Origin: Syncephalastrum monosporum B8922
Taxonomy: Eukaryota; Mucoromycota; Mucoromycetes; Mucorales; Syncephalastraceae
Direction of reading: 5' to 3'
Length of the DNA stretch: 64,000 nucleotides
Assembly: GCA_000697355.1 (NCBI GenBank)
Contig: JNEN01001161.1
Coordinates: 124,001 to 188,000, forward strand
Part shown: in pieces, positions 1 through 12,161 of the stretch
Layout of the letters: each line of letters begins with the position of its first letter
How positions within the stretch are numbered: the first letter of the stretch is position 1
Notes under the pieces: generated by a model
Told to the model about the DNA's origin: nothing
The model's input: the letters and a program-made list of their open reading frames with translations, nothing else
Databases searched by the model: none
Translations under genes and position numbers: made by a program

Positions 1-1675
1 ATGCATGTGCTTCTTGCTACCGCTCATGACTAACGAGGAGCTGATAACCAAAACGTTGTAGATGAGTGTGTCTTCACTATTTATGCAATATACTTGCCAG
101 AGGCATCACAGAGAGCCCTTTGAAAGCCTTCTGATTGTGCAACAAAATGGGAATTATTCATTTATTTCGGTAGTGTGTAGTTTAAATATAACATAAGCCT
201 CTATTTCTTGTAGTTCTCCTCTCTTTACAGTCATGCGTTAGACCGACCCCTGATTGACCAAACGCCAAGCTTTTGTATGTTAGTAACCGTATTGTATATA
301 TAAACGTAAATTTACTAGAAATGATTATCCTTATATTCAGCCACACGTTGAACTTGCTAATTGATAAAGTATACCCAAAAATCTAAGAATGACGAATGTA
401 CATGAAGTCGCTGGAGCGTCTAAGTATGTGTATCAGGTAAGCTTCACGCCTAACATATTACGTGTCTTGTATCAGCAATGTGGCATTGCCAGTAAGCTGA
501 GAACCCAAGGCGTGATAGACTAACCGCAACCACACTATAAGCAGAACGAGCCATAAGCTTCGGCTTACTACAGTGCTTTATTAGAAATCACGATTCATAT
601 TTTTGTAGTTCGTCGTGCTTGTCATAAGCTATAGATAAAGATGTGTCGATTCGCAATATATTCTGATGGCAATGTTATGAATAGAAAGAGCAAAATACCA
701 AGGACGCTTCGAATTTCGCTATGTCAATGTAGTGCGCAAAAATGATAAGAATATGAGCCTTGTAAATGTGAGTCAGAAATGTAAGCTCCCTGTAGGCTTC
801 CTAAAAGCTTCCTATAAACTTCCCTTAGGCTTCTGTAAGTGTCCCATATCTTAAGTCATTGTCAACAACTTCACCACGTCTAACACCTTGTGCAATATGT
901 GTAAAGTAATATGCATTCATATACTGTATTCGTTTCATGCTGAGAGTTCTTTACTCCATATTCTCTTTTTGCGGACAGTAAGTGATGCAGTGGACAAGGA
1001 GTCAAAAGGTGACAGTTTATTCTCCAACCGAAATGACCTCACATCAAATCAGGTTTGTCTCGTCCATATGCAACTCGTATAGTCATTATACATCCACAAT
1101 GGGAAGTATATATGTGAAACTTTCTTACACGTCAGAGAAGCAAGTAAGGAGTACATTCAAGATTTTCTGTAAGTAACTGAAGTATCGTTAACGAACATAC
1201 ATACAAGTAATGTGCATGAAACTCTTATCGGATGTGTTTGTATAGCTTGGACATAGGAGGTATTATATGCCCTTGTCCTTCTTGATAATTTGCCCTATTC
1301 CTGTTACGTGTTATACATAGGTTCTTTTAGTTTATTCGTCGAAGGCTGATATACTATGATAGTGCATTTGACTGAATAAGTATATAAGCGCACGATGGAG
1401 ATGCACTACTAAAAAGAGCGAAGCGACTCCTTTGATCTAATCACCGTGTTCTACCCGTGATAACCCGGACCTTCCCGGCGCTCCGATACAAGATTTGCAG
1501 CACTCCCCGACTATGGTCCTATGTCAGTATATCATCCATTACCCTTCAATACAGAGACATGTAGCATGACAGCATAGATACAGTGTGCCCTTAGAGGAAT
1601 ACTTAAGCATATAAAAAAAGTATATTTATGGTTTACATGTAAAACCGGCATACGCATACGATACATAAAATCTAT
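1..1675. other. AT-rich intergenic region, no gene seen
   Basis: The region is AT-rich, with stops in all frames and only two short overlapping ORFs (about 64 codons each near 0.9-1.2 kb) that show no protein family character. No tRNA or rRNA was recognised. It is probably the 3' flank of the NADH dehydrogenase gene plus the flank of a gene outside the window. Confidence 0.6.
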
Positions 1676-3600
1676 CTAGAAGCGGGAGACATCACGGCCA
1701 AAGGCCCAGGTCATGAACCAGAACATAGGAATAAGGAGCTTGTTGCGCATGCTGACACTCATGCTGAGGTACGCCGACCGCCAAAACACCCACGCCATGT
1801 GACCTCCCTCAGTGGCTTTCTCATTAATGGGTGACATGTCCACGACGGCCTCCCACTTGCCGATATAGGCCATCGACCCTCGGCTCGCAAATGTGAAGTC
1901 GCTCTGTTTTGGGTCCTCCTGGCCGAGCTTGACCTCCTTGTTGAATGCCTTGCCGAGGTAGATAGCCTTTTGATTAGCCACCTGTGCAGTCGCAGGCAAG
2001 TCGTACTCCTCGATTGTGGCGCAGTCACCCAATGCATAGACGTTCTTGATGGGCTGGCGCGTTTCCTTGTCCAGCACACGCAGCTTACGATCGGTCATTA
2101 CTCTACGAAGAGAATCATTAATATGTATGAACGAGAGCCACGCAAACGAGCACTCCAGACGAGGCATACCTGTGTGATTTTTCATCTTTGACGACGGTAG
2201 TCATAGATTCAATAAGCGGATTGGGTGCCAAGCCCGTGGCCCACACGACCATACCCGCTGGAATATCACCTTCTTCCTTGAGCTTCAGACCCTTCGGTCC
2301 GACTTCAAGGACATGGGTACCGGTCTTGACCTGGATACCCCGCCGACGGAACTTTTGCGTAGCATAACCCGACAGCTTTTGGTCAAAGCTACCCAGGATC
2401 TTGGGAGCCACATCGTACACGGTCATGCGCGTATAGCGAATTAGGTCCGGATACAGACGTGCGAGATCCTCCGTAATGAAGTCGTAAAGCTCAGCGGAGA
2501 ATTCAATACCGGTCGGGCCGCCGCCGACCACCGCAAAATGGAGCTTATCGCGTTTCTCTTCTTCGGTGATACCGGGCTGGCAGGAGTACTCGAAGCCTAC
2601 AAGGGCAGACGGCGTATATGTTTAGCCATAACACACAAAGCTAAAAGAGACCTTACATTCCAAAATACGCGAGCGGATCTTGCGCGCATCGTCAATCTGC
2701 TTAAGGAAAATCGCATGCTCCTTGACACCGGGTGTGTTGAAGGTGTTGCTGTACGCACCCACGGCTATGACCAGCTTGTCATAGTCCAGCTCAAAAAGTT
2801 TTCCCTTGTCTAAATACGGGTCAGCCTCTCCTCTTTTGTCCAATCCCGTTTTCTATCGCAACGTACTGTCATCCAAATTCGAGCTGCAGTATATCTTTTG
2901 CTTTGCCATATCTGCGGTCCATGATGAGCATAACCCCAACTTGTATAGCCTTTCTTTTTTTTTAAACAAAAAAAAAAAATGGGTTTCAATATACCGATTT
3001 TATCGCACCAAGCCTGATGGTACTCGAGTTCCGTCGCGTATCCGCGCACAGGCTCAATGATACACCGCGGTTCAAGCGACCCGACCGCCGTCCTGCAAAT
3101 GTGAGTCAAAAATTGAATGAGCGTCCCGTGAAACCCAGATCCCGCATGTCATTCTTTTGACTTGCCCTGCCAGCAAAGGGGTGAAAATGAAAAAGTTCCT
3201 GGAAAAGGAATGAGATGCATGTACGTAGTATATCAATTGCATATTGTCTTACCGAGGCGAGATTACAGTAACATCATAATCCTTTTTGTTCAATTCGCGT
3301 TTCAATTTAAAACCTGGTCAATATCGGGGAAGGTGAGTTTCATTTTTCTGTCGTTTTCTTAAATAGCTTACCTGCCCAACCCGAGCCTGAACAAGGTCAG
3401 TGAGAGACATGTTTATGCATGGTCAGTCTCAAAATTGCTACAAGCAGATGAAAGTTTGCCATACCCAAAATCACCACACGTCCTGTATGAAAGCACGCGA
3501 AATGGAGCGTTAGATCAAAGCTGGATCGCTGTTGCACAATTTTCTTACCTTGGGACCTGCGCAAAGTACGAGTACTGAGGTGGGCTAAAGTTGCGATCAT
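1676..3600 (-). CDS. Mitochondrial alternative (type II) NADH:ubiquinone oxidoreductase
   Basis: This is a single-subunit, non-proton-pumping FAD enzyme that passes electrons from NADH to ubiquinone at the inner mitochondrial membrane. The hand-joined exons are 3549-3600, 3465-3482, 3372-3386, 3253-3313, 3166-3198, 2995-3092, 2867-2911, 2657-2809, 2170-2596 and 1676-2102, giving 442 aa in one frame. The start was chosen because MIATLAHLSTRTLRRSQ looks like a mitochondrial presequence (Arg and hydroxyl residues, no acids). Next come the FAD-binding Rossmann motif VVILGSGWAG, then FTPLLAGTAVGSLEPR, LDYDKLVIAVGA, the NADH-binding motif VVGGGPTGIEF, ATAQVA near the quinone site, and a membrane-anchoring C-terminus ending FGRDVSRF. 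Exon 3 is a 15-nt microexon, and the intron at 3093-3165 uses a GC donor. The protein is shorter than yeast Nde1 and has no EF-hand. Matrix-facing (NDI) and external (NDE) forms cannot be told apart here. Confidence 0.93.
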
Positions 3601-4945
3601 ATGTCAACATGTGCGACTCGAGTCGGCATTGTCTTTTTCTTTTAATCAGTGTCGCTTTACCTTGCTGGAGTGCTCCTTGAACACCTCGGGTCGACCATAA
3701 TTTATGCAAATGGGTGCCGCCCAACCACGGTGCGGTGCTCGACGTAGGGCGGGTGCCGGTCGATAAGACTATAGAACGTGAATACTGTATTCCAGCGATG
3801 GACAGTAGACATACTTTTTGCGAAAAGCATGAATAGAAAGAGGGGAGAGAGCAAGAGAGAAAGGAATGAGAAAGCAAACAAAGAAAAAAAGCGCGGCTTT
3901 TTGACATCTTTATGACGGCAATCAGCATAGTGACGGGTGTTTGCAATTGAAAGGGAGAATTTCGGCTCCCAAAAGAGCATGCTCTCAATCCAACCGGCAG
4001 CGGGCGCGTGTATCACCATACACAGGCAATGAAGACACATGGTGCTTCGTTTGCTTTTTCTTTTATTAACATCCCATTTCATCATACGAGCTGAAATCTC
4101 CAATTTACAGCCTAGGATCGTAATAGAGCCTTATAATCCTACATACAGAGATTTTATTGTATATATACACTTCTCAGGTGCTCGTGTTGTTGATCATCAT
4201 AAATATTCATGATGGAAGCGACGGATATAGACGCAGTGGCATTCGGAGGGCGCTAGCCAAAATCGGCAAAACAGCGTTGATGATTTGATGATGGAATAAA
4301 CGTGGAGATCACTGAAACTTTGTGGGCCTGGATCTATTCATCTCTGTCAGCAAAGAAGCCAAGCCCTTCCGCGTGGAAATTGTTGAATTTCAACAAGTCG
4401 GTGCTTCAACATGATTGCATGCTTTACGTCGGTACATCTTTAATGTAGCAGAGCAAGGTATTACGTGCTTCTCCATATGGTAGGAAGGCTACTCTTCACG
4501 AGAAGGAACGTACCGTATATGCGATCTCAGCAGTTTTACTGATTAGAGCCAATCCGGTTTCTGATCCGTCTATTTTTCTTTGTTTCGACGCGTAGGGTGG
4601 AGAATCCCTCACCTCGGAAAGGACTCATCCGCCTATCACATCTCTCCCTTCCTTCTTTTTTTTTTTTTTTTTTTTTTTTTTACTTCTTCCCCAACAACCT
4701 GATTGGGAATATAGATCCACCATGGCGAACTACCAAAGATAGCAGCGCACTTCCTTATATGTCCTGGACGTCTCGTAACTGACAAAGATACATCCCCGAA
4801 TGGACGCGATAGGGAATACCCATCCTCCAAACCCAGAGTGTTTTCTTTGTCATAGCGAACAAATGAGCAACACTTTCTACAGATGTGTTCATTGTCAGAT
4901 TTATAGGCTTTTATTATATTGCGTGATGTACAAATAAACCAAATT
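3601..4945. other. Intergenic region between two minus-strand genes, with 26-T tract
   Basis: This holds the promoter side of the NADH dehydrogenase gene and the 3' flank of the deubiquitinase gene. ORFs at 3.5-4.1 kb on the minus strand are low-complexity and show no family signature. An uninterrupted tract of about 26 T lies at 4656-4681. No gene is supported. Confidence 0.6.
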
Positions 4946-6907
4946 CTAAGTAGCCCTTGTATAAAACAGAATATACGCTGTCTGATCAGCGTGGATAGTT
5001 TCGGATGTTCGGGTATTGTGCTCGCCGACCAAGACGTCTTGCTCAGAGACTGGCATAATGTTAGTGTCATCAATGTGCAGCCATTGACCGCTTTGTCTTA
5101 AGATGTCACAGGTGTAGTGACCTCCACCGGCAGATAGACCATGGTGATACACGACTACAAAAGACGTTGTGTGAGAAGCGGTATTTTTCAAGATTCACCG
5201 TGCCCATCCACTTACTGCCAAAAAGTTTGTAAGTGACTGGTTTTGATGTCCTGTGAACAGGTGTGATCCAATCTACAGTACGGGGTCAGTGACAAGAAAG
5301 ACATGCCGGATGGAAGTCAAGTTTTTACCTTGCTGTATAGTTAACTCAGCGCCATAGCGAACTGCTTTCTGCAGTTTCTGAACACCACCGACGTTATCAA
5401 ACACAAAGCGCTTCATGTGCAGGATCAACACCGGGGGCAGACTTTCGAGAAAGACCTGCTTGGTCGCCTCGACACGCACGCCTTTGGGAGAGAGGTAGTC
5501 GTGCATAATCTCAGGCACGGTCATGTTGCGAATCGCGTCCTCGACAGACAAGACGTTCTCTGGTTGGATATCGAGCGGCAGAGATTGGAATGGCTCGAGA
5601 TTGACCGAGTCCTTCGCGCCCGGGCAGCGCAGGGTCGAGCGCACCTTGCCGCCAAAGACCTTGGTGATGGGCGACGTCTTGTCAAACCCGCCCGCTTGGA
5701 CGTTGCTCGTCTTGTTTCCCGGGCCAACCTCAACCCAACCGCCCTCGGTATTTTCCTTTTCAGTCTTTTCGGCCACGACAGAGACCATTTCTTCGTGCAG
5801 ACCGTCGAGAAGGTAACACAAGAACTCCTCAGCGTCCTCCTGGCGACCCTTGAGCGAATCAAATCGTTTTTGGCCGCGCAACGCGTCATAGACGTATTCA
5901 GGGACGAAGGGCTCGCCATAGGGCTCGTTCGGGACGGGGTGGGCACCAGTGTCGGGTCGGAACTCATTGATGAACTCAATGAGGGCGTCGAGGAGGGGGG
6001 TCTTGCTCCGGAAGGAGTGAACCACATGGACGCCGATGGTCTTGATGAGGTTGTAAAAGGGCGGGCAGTGGGACAGAGGCTGGAGGATGACGTTCATGAA
6101 GCAAGTGTTGACATTATTGATGAGGCCACGGGGTTCGATCAGAGGGCACTGGAACTGAGGCTCGTAGCGGTTGATGATGTCGACGATGCCCATAAACTTG
6201 GGTTGGGGCGCAGCGAGTTGGTCGGCTGCACGGACTGCGGCAGGGACAGGCGAGGGAGCAGCGGAGCCAGGGACAGAGGCGGCCGGCGGCTTTGCCTTTG
6301 CTTCTGCGTTGGCACGCAACAGGGATGCCCAGCTCGTGGGCTTCTGCTTGGGTGCAGGCGGACCCGGCTGAGGTTCAGCAGGAGCCGACTGGATCGATTT
6401 GGGCGAATCGACCGGAGGCTGTAATGAAACGCCGTTCGGCTTCGGCTCCCTTTCCTGCATGTGTCCATTGACACGCACCTCAGCTTTGCCCTGTTCCTGC
6501 TTTTGCTTCTGCGGTGGCTGCGCCAACGGAGTCTCGGCAACACCATTGGCTGGAAGGCCGTTCGACTGTTGCCGTTGTTGCTGTTGCTGTTGCTTCCTCT
6601 GGTCGAGCGCAGGTTGATTTGGGGTTGGTTTCCGTCGAGCACCGGCAACAAAAGGAATCTGATATGCTCGTCAGTTATGCTACACAAAGTAATCCAGAAT
6701 AAGGCTCATTAATGCACCCACCTTCTTCGGAGGGAATAGGGACAGGCCGGCCTGACTGAGCACTTCATTGATTTCTTCCCGGCTCACACTGCCAAAGGAA
6801 ATGGCGGGTGGTGCTAGTGAGCTCGGCGTGGTAGAGTTCTAATACGGAAGTAAGTAAACAGGGCGAGAGGAGCAGTCGATTCAAGAATTTACCTTTCCAG
6901 TGGGCAT
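4946..6907 (-). CDS. UBP3: Ubiquitin-specific protease of the Ubp3/USP10 family
   Basis: This cysteine protease removes ubiquitin; yeast Ubp3 acts with Bre5 in vesicle traffic, ribophagy and stress control. The exons are 6893-6907, 6722-6838, 5329-6658, 5216-5272 and 4946-5154, giving 575 aa. A disordered N-terminal half is rich in Gln, Pro and Ala, with a short Gln run near 6.58 kb. The catalytic domain begins with the Cys box RGLINNVNTCFMNVILQ. It continues through a QEDAEEFL box and ends with the His box SAGGGHYTCD, the Asp box HIDDTN, and TAYILFY. The usual Gly-Asn before the catalytic Cys is Val-Asn here. The His-box wording matches USP10 better than other USPs. No Bre5 homologue is present in the window. 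Confidence 0.93.
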
Positions 6908-8111
6908 GGTGAGAATGAGGAGTCAAAAGGGGGGTTCAAGTGGATTAATCAACGAATGCGAGTAAGTGTAATCGTGGCAGGGTAGGGTGGTGTGGCGTGG
7001 AGCGAAAGGGGGCGATGGGGATGTATGTGTTGGATAGTTTGTACAAGTCTATGTATAGATCGCAAACAGATGCAGTAAATGTGGTTGCTGTGGTGTATAA
7101 TCGGCGATGGTGGGGGCTCTTGCTTGCTGACAAAGAATTCGGTATGGTACAATTCACAGTAAACTTATATAGTGTGCATGCGACGAGAGAGCATAATATA
7201 AAGTTGTCGTTTTGAGATCGTCAGCAGCAGACTCTTCTTGCTTGGCTTTCAAGGAACCGTCGCTTTTGAACTCGAGCCGAAGCGATGAGATTGAGAAAAC
7301 AAAAACAAGAGACGAGTAAAATTTGGGAAAAAAGAAGCAGACAGACGAAAATGACGCGGGGATGGAAGGCGGTGAATGAATGAAAGAATGGGATCTCATC
7401 AAATCCGCTCTCTCTCTTCTGTTTTTTTCCTATCCGTGTCCAATATATGACTCTGCAAATGTCTACGCTGCCGACAGAAAGAGGTCTCGCAGAATGTGGA
7501 GCATACTTTACATTTGTCAGAGGCATAGCGAGGTGCCTGTATATGCCGCGGCATGGGTGGTGTACGTACCTTAATTACTGTGAACGGATGCCCAACCGAG
7601 TCTCGAGACAGCCGCTGCACCTTGAGAGCCGAATAAGCTCGTAGGAGCTGCAACTCGACTTGAGTGCAGTCGCCCCTGACAGCCGAAGAATTGTACCTGT
7701 CTTGTTCAATGGTATCATGGTGCAATTGCATGGTCAGCCCTGAAGTGATTTGCTTTATACATGGCACGTATCCGCTCCTGAATGTCGACGACATAAGAAA
7801 GGCGAACGAGCAAAGAATGCGATCTATCGTAGTTATACCAACATTTTCAAACGATCGGCAATATGCATGTCCCAAATGCGTCACATTAAAATCCGTGCGC
7901 CAGCATGGTGATATAAGAAAGAAAAACACAGTCAAAAGGGCTTGGCATTACTATTTTTTTTTCTTTTCATGCGCGAGGGAGTGATTGAAACAGAGAGAGA
8001 GAGAGCGAGAGAGAGAGAGAGAAAGAAGGGCGGAAAGAAAGAATGAACAGAGGGAATTCCAAGGATATGTTTCGGTTTTCTGCGTTTTCTTTATCCATGG
8101 GCGTAAGGTAT
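6908..8111. other. Intergenic region, promoter of the deubiquitinase gene, with GA repeat
   Basis: No gene is supported. A purine-rich (GA)n microsatellite occupies about 7992-8022. The remainder contains short ORFs without family character, including one of 178 codons on the minus strand at 7.4-7.9 kb with no recognisable domain. It should contain the promoter of the gene ending at 6907 and the 3' end of RBX1. Confidence 0.55.
7992..8022. repeat. (GA)n microsatellite
   Basis: About 30 bp of GA dinucleotides, interrupted once by a C, lie just downstream of the RBX1 stop codon. Confidence 0.9.
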
Positions 8112-8829
<718 letters not shown>

Positions 8830-9084
8830 TGTGTTGTAGATTGAAAACGCGGGTTACGCCGCTTACTCGTCCTTCTCTCCTGGTAAATGACGTTTTTGCG
8901 GACCTCAAAATAACCGACCCAAATAAGAAGCGTCCTTTTCTTTTTCTGCGTGCCATCATGATAAAGAGCCCTGACGGTCCCAAGACATACAGTCAGCCAA
9001 GTATCACGACGCAAAACCCCCTTGTGTTGTATGTTATATAATATTTTTGATTCAGGATATAGAGATAAACAAAAGCAGCTATGT

Positions 9085-10535
9085 TCAAGACGACGTGATG
9101 CCGCGAGAGTATTTCTCAGACGCCTTTTGGGCTTCGATACCGGCCGTGCCTGTGCAGTACGAGTTGTGCACAAAGGAGCGGCAGCAGCCGTAGCCCCATT
9201 TGCCCTCGGACCAGTACGAGCCCCAGACCGTCGTGTGGTTGTTGACAAACACATCCTCGTCGTACTTTGACTTGGCCTTGGACCGCTCCTGGCCCTTGAT
9301 GACGCGACCCGTCCGGGAGTACTCGACATAGTTTTCGGTCTGGGCAAGCATCAACTCTTTAGGTGGTGCGTTCAGATGCTCCTCGCCACCGTACTTCTCC
9401 AGGATGCTCTTCTGCGTCGTATCCCGCACCTTGTCTTTCTTGGACTCGTAATCCTTGTGAAGAATGGCGACCTGGGTTGGATTGGCCTGCAAATGGACGT
9501 CGTTGCCGCGGTCTGCGGCCTGCCAGGCGAACATCTGCACCTTGGCCATGTCGGGTGCATCGCCCGTGTACCGCACAAAGTTGTCACCCTCGAAGGGTGA
9601 GTCCTCCTTGCCTTCCTTGCCCTTGAGAGGATTGTCACGCATCGAACGTGTCTTGGGATCATAATAAGCGGATTCGATATCCAAATTGAGCAAGTACTTG
9701 GCTGTGTCTTCACGAATTCTACACACGAAACAGCAAACGTCAGTAAAGAGAACGCTCATCCTGCACTCCATGCTCGATTCATACCTGAGGTTACGAATGG
9801 TTGTGCGTGTCTTGGTGTTGACGTGCTGGCCCGGCATGTCGGCTTGGTCGGCATACTTTTCGTCGTCGTCGTCTTCATCGTCGGATAAGCCGGCAATCTT
9901 TTTGGCCTCGTGTGCCGTGGTAGGGCCTTGCTTGTCCAGTTCCGTTGCTTTGGCAGCCCTCCGTGCTTCTTCGACCTTTTCATATTCTTCAATTACTTTG
10001 TCGTGCTCAGCTGGGTCGTAGCCGTTCCATCGATCTCGCTTCTCGTCCCAATCGAGATCGGGATTCTGAATAATCTCGTCTGCTTTGATGTTCTTGCCTG
10101 TCCATTTGGCGCCCTTCTTTCTAGGACGCTCGACGCAATCTCTCGTTTTGTGCGTCAAAGCGCCGCAGTTCTCGCATGCACCTTTTCGGTATTTGGTTGC
10201 TGCTGGACCCTACGGCAGAGGATGAGCCATTGTAAAAGAGAAAAAAGACAAAGATCCAATCCACTTACAGCACGTTGTCCTCTGGCGTACCAGAAGTTGT
10301 CTTCAGCGCCGAACTTGGTGCCCTTGCGCTTTTCTGGTGCTTTCTGATGCTTCAATGAGACCTTGCCGGTGTCGACGTACCAAGGCGCCTTGAGCATAAA
10401 TTGCGGTGTGTGCGGGTTGATCTCGTTGCCTTCCTCGTCGACTTCAGCAGGCGCTGTGCCGGCCTTGCGTGCGGCGTCGAGGTCTTTTTGTTTGCGATAC
10501 TCCTCCTTCGTCAGCCGATTCGTTTGCATAGACAT
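9085..10535 (-). CDS. SLU7: Pre-mRNA splicing factor SLU7
   Basis: SLU7 is a second-step splicing factor that helps choose the 3' splice site in the spliceosome. The exons are 10269-10535, 9785-10209 and 9085-9718, giving 441 aa. The N-terminus has the family's [20 protein letters not shown] and [19 protein letters not shown] zinc knuckle lies at about residues 101-114 ([14 protein letters not shown]), followed by [14 protein letters not shown], an acidic stretch and a long conserved C-terminal half with repeated [19 protein letters not shown] sequence. Translation could in principle begin further upstream in the same frame at 10616, but MSMQTNRL fits the family start, and a plausible 5'-UTR intron lies upstream. 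It shares a short divergent promoter with the LYR gene starting at 10682. Confidence 0.96.
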
Positions 10536-10681
10536 GATGTAGATCTGATAGTTGTAGACTGTGAGGGAGGTCAGAAAAGAGAGAAAGGAAGAAATGCCCA
10601 GTCCCGTCACCTCCAATCCAATTCAATAAAATTTCCTGCATCAAAATTGGGGAAGCGAGTGCGGCCTAGGAACCTATTACA
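10536..10681. promoter_or_regulatory. Bidirectional promoter between SLU7 and the LYR-protein gene
   Basis: Only about 146 bp separate the two divergent start codons, so both promoters must overlap. No clear TATA box is present. A possible 5'-UTR intron of SLU7 (acceptor after cctccctcacag on the minus strand) falls in this stretch. Confidence 0.5.
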
Positions 10682-11938
10682 ATGTTTTCTTCACACCACC
10701 GTTCCTATATCCTTAGACTCTACAAGCAGATCCTCGTCGAGGCCTCTTCATTCTTCGATGATCGCACACGGTAATCCCGTTTTCTGCGCCATTCGCATGC
10801 CCGATCTTACCTTGATTTGCTCAGAACCTTCATTGTCAACCGCGCCCGCAAAGGCTTCAAGCAGTACAAGGACTGTCAAGACATACCCCGTCTCAAAAAC
10901 CAAATCAGCAATACACGCAAGGTGCCTTTTTCTACTTACTGAATAAGAAAAGAAAAGGAAGGCTACAGCCAGGGGAGACCTCTAATGCGCTTGCTTAGAA
11001 ACTGCACATGATAGAGAATGCCAACGCAGGCAACCAGAAAGCCGCACTCAAAATTCTGGAAGCAGCCTATGGTGTACGCGGCAAGGTGCGCCACCGCTTA
11101 TTATATGCAAGTACCCGTCTGCGTAAAAAGTATCTCGCGATCCATGGACTCATTTTTTATCGAATGGTTGTAGCCGTATTTGCATCGTAACTATCCCGCC
11201 GATTTTAAGTATCCAGAACCCTTTGTCCCGCATGTCCCGCACACAGCACCGCCTCCAGCGCTCTGCGTCCCTGTCGAGGCTCTCATCACAAAAGACCTCG
11301 ACAGGAAGTTGGAGCCGACGCTACCCGAGCCACAGTTCAAGCCTCTCCACCCTGGACGAAAGGCCAACCTCTTGTGGAGCCACCGCTCGCATATCCTCAG
11401 CTTCCTCAAACCCCCGCTGCCCTGGGAGATCCTCTGCGAACTCGAAACCAAGGCAACCGCCAAACCTCTCACTCCCGCCTCGGCCGAAGCACGCCAGACG
11501 GGTGGCCCGCTCTGGCATGATTTGTACGACCTCGAAGACGACGATTTAGCACACCTCCACCCTTTTTGTAAGCACCGGCCCCCCACAAAGCTCAAGCGGA
11601 AACCTGTCGACCTGACCACAGTCACGCCCTTCTCCGCCCCACCTTCTCCCTTTGCCACGCGCACGTTGCTCCAATTCGTGGATCCGGACGTCAAACTCAC
11701 GGGCCCCCGGGAACGGCGCGTGATACCGGCCTTCAAGTTGCCGCGTTGGAAACGGCGCCTCTATATGCGTTTGCTCCAAGAGGTGCCTTTTATCTCGCCT
11801 CGTCCCACCGCCAAGACGCTGTGGAACAAGATTGACTATACCATCGGACGGTCTGCTTATGCGGTTGGGGAGAACTGGCCCCTCTTGAACACGTCAGATG
11901 TCGGCCCTATCGAGGATAAGAAACGCAAAAAGAAATAG
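10682..11938 (+). CDS. LYR-motif mitochondrial protein with long C-terminal extension (Cup1-like LYR family)
   Basis: The exons are 10682-10770, 10825-10921, 10999-11085 (tentative end) and 11174-11938, giving about 345 aa. The first about 80 residues form a LYR (Complex1_LYR) helical domain: MFSSHHRSYILRLYKQIL has LYK in place of LYR, and TFIVNRARKGFKQYKD follows. LYR proteins are small mitochondrial adaptors for Fe-S cluster transfer, acyl carrier protein binding and respiratory-complex or mitoribosome assembly. The remaining roughly 240 residues are basic and Pro-rich, with PYLHRNYPADFKYPEPFVPH, a Trp-rich region LPRWKRRLYMRLLQE and a Lys-rich tail. The overall shape matches fungal proteins annotated as LYR motif-containing Cup1-like. 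The third intron is uncertain: donor AAG|gtgcgc keeps frame but is weak. Confidence 0.75.
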
Positions 11939-12010
11939 ATCAAAGGTTGCTCCTTCGTTTTCCGTGCGGCCATTCGGGTCACACAGCATTGCGCCACACG
12001 TCCGTATCTT

Positions 12011-12054
12011 AATGAGGCAGTCGCTGCCATCTCGGACGCGTCATTGCTGAGACC
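12011..12054 (+). repeat. Direct repeat, copy 1, upstream of the aldo-keto reductase
   Basis: A 44-bp block beginning aatgaggcagtcgctgcc and ending gctgagacc is repeated 107 bp downstream with one substitution. Weaker flanking similarity (agcatt/agcact, ttccttcgct) shows that the duplicated unit was longer. Confidence 0.93.
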
Positions 12055-12117
12055 TTATTTACCATATACGCATACATATTCCTTCGCTCTCCACAGCACT
12101 ACGCCACTTTATACCTA

Positions 12118-12161
12118 AATGAGGCAGTTGCTGCCATCTCGGACGCGTCATTGCTGAGACC
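12118..12161 (+). repeat. Direct repeat, copy 2, upstream of the aldo-keto reductase
   Basis: This is the second copy of the 44-bp block, about 105 bp before the ATG. Each copy holds a ggcag(t)ngctgcc inverted motif and a CRE-like half site gcgtca; the meaning of these motifs is inference. Confidence 0.93.

Noticed and set aside
5417..6424. 335-codon plus-strand ORF over the deubiquitinase
   Set aside because: Shadow of the minus-strand Ubp3/USP10 exon, which has catalytic boxes and splices cleanly.
7399..7935. 178-codon minus-strand ORF between the deubiquitinase and RBX1
   Set aside because: No recognisable domain, unbalanced composition, and it lies in the expected promoter region of the deubiquitinase gene.
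10155..10616. Earlier in-frame start for SLU7 (at 10616)
   Set aside because: The extra residues do not resemble the family, and a likely 5'-UTR intron with good sites covers them; the start at 10535 fits.
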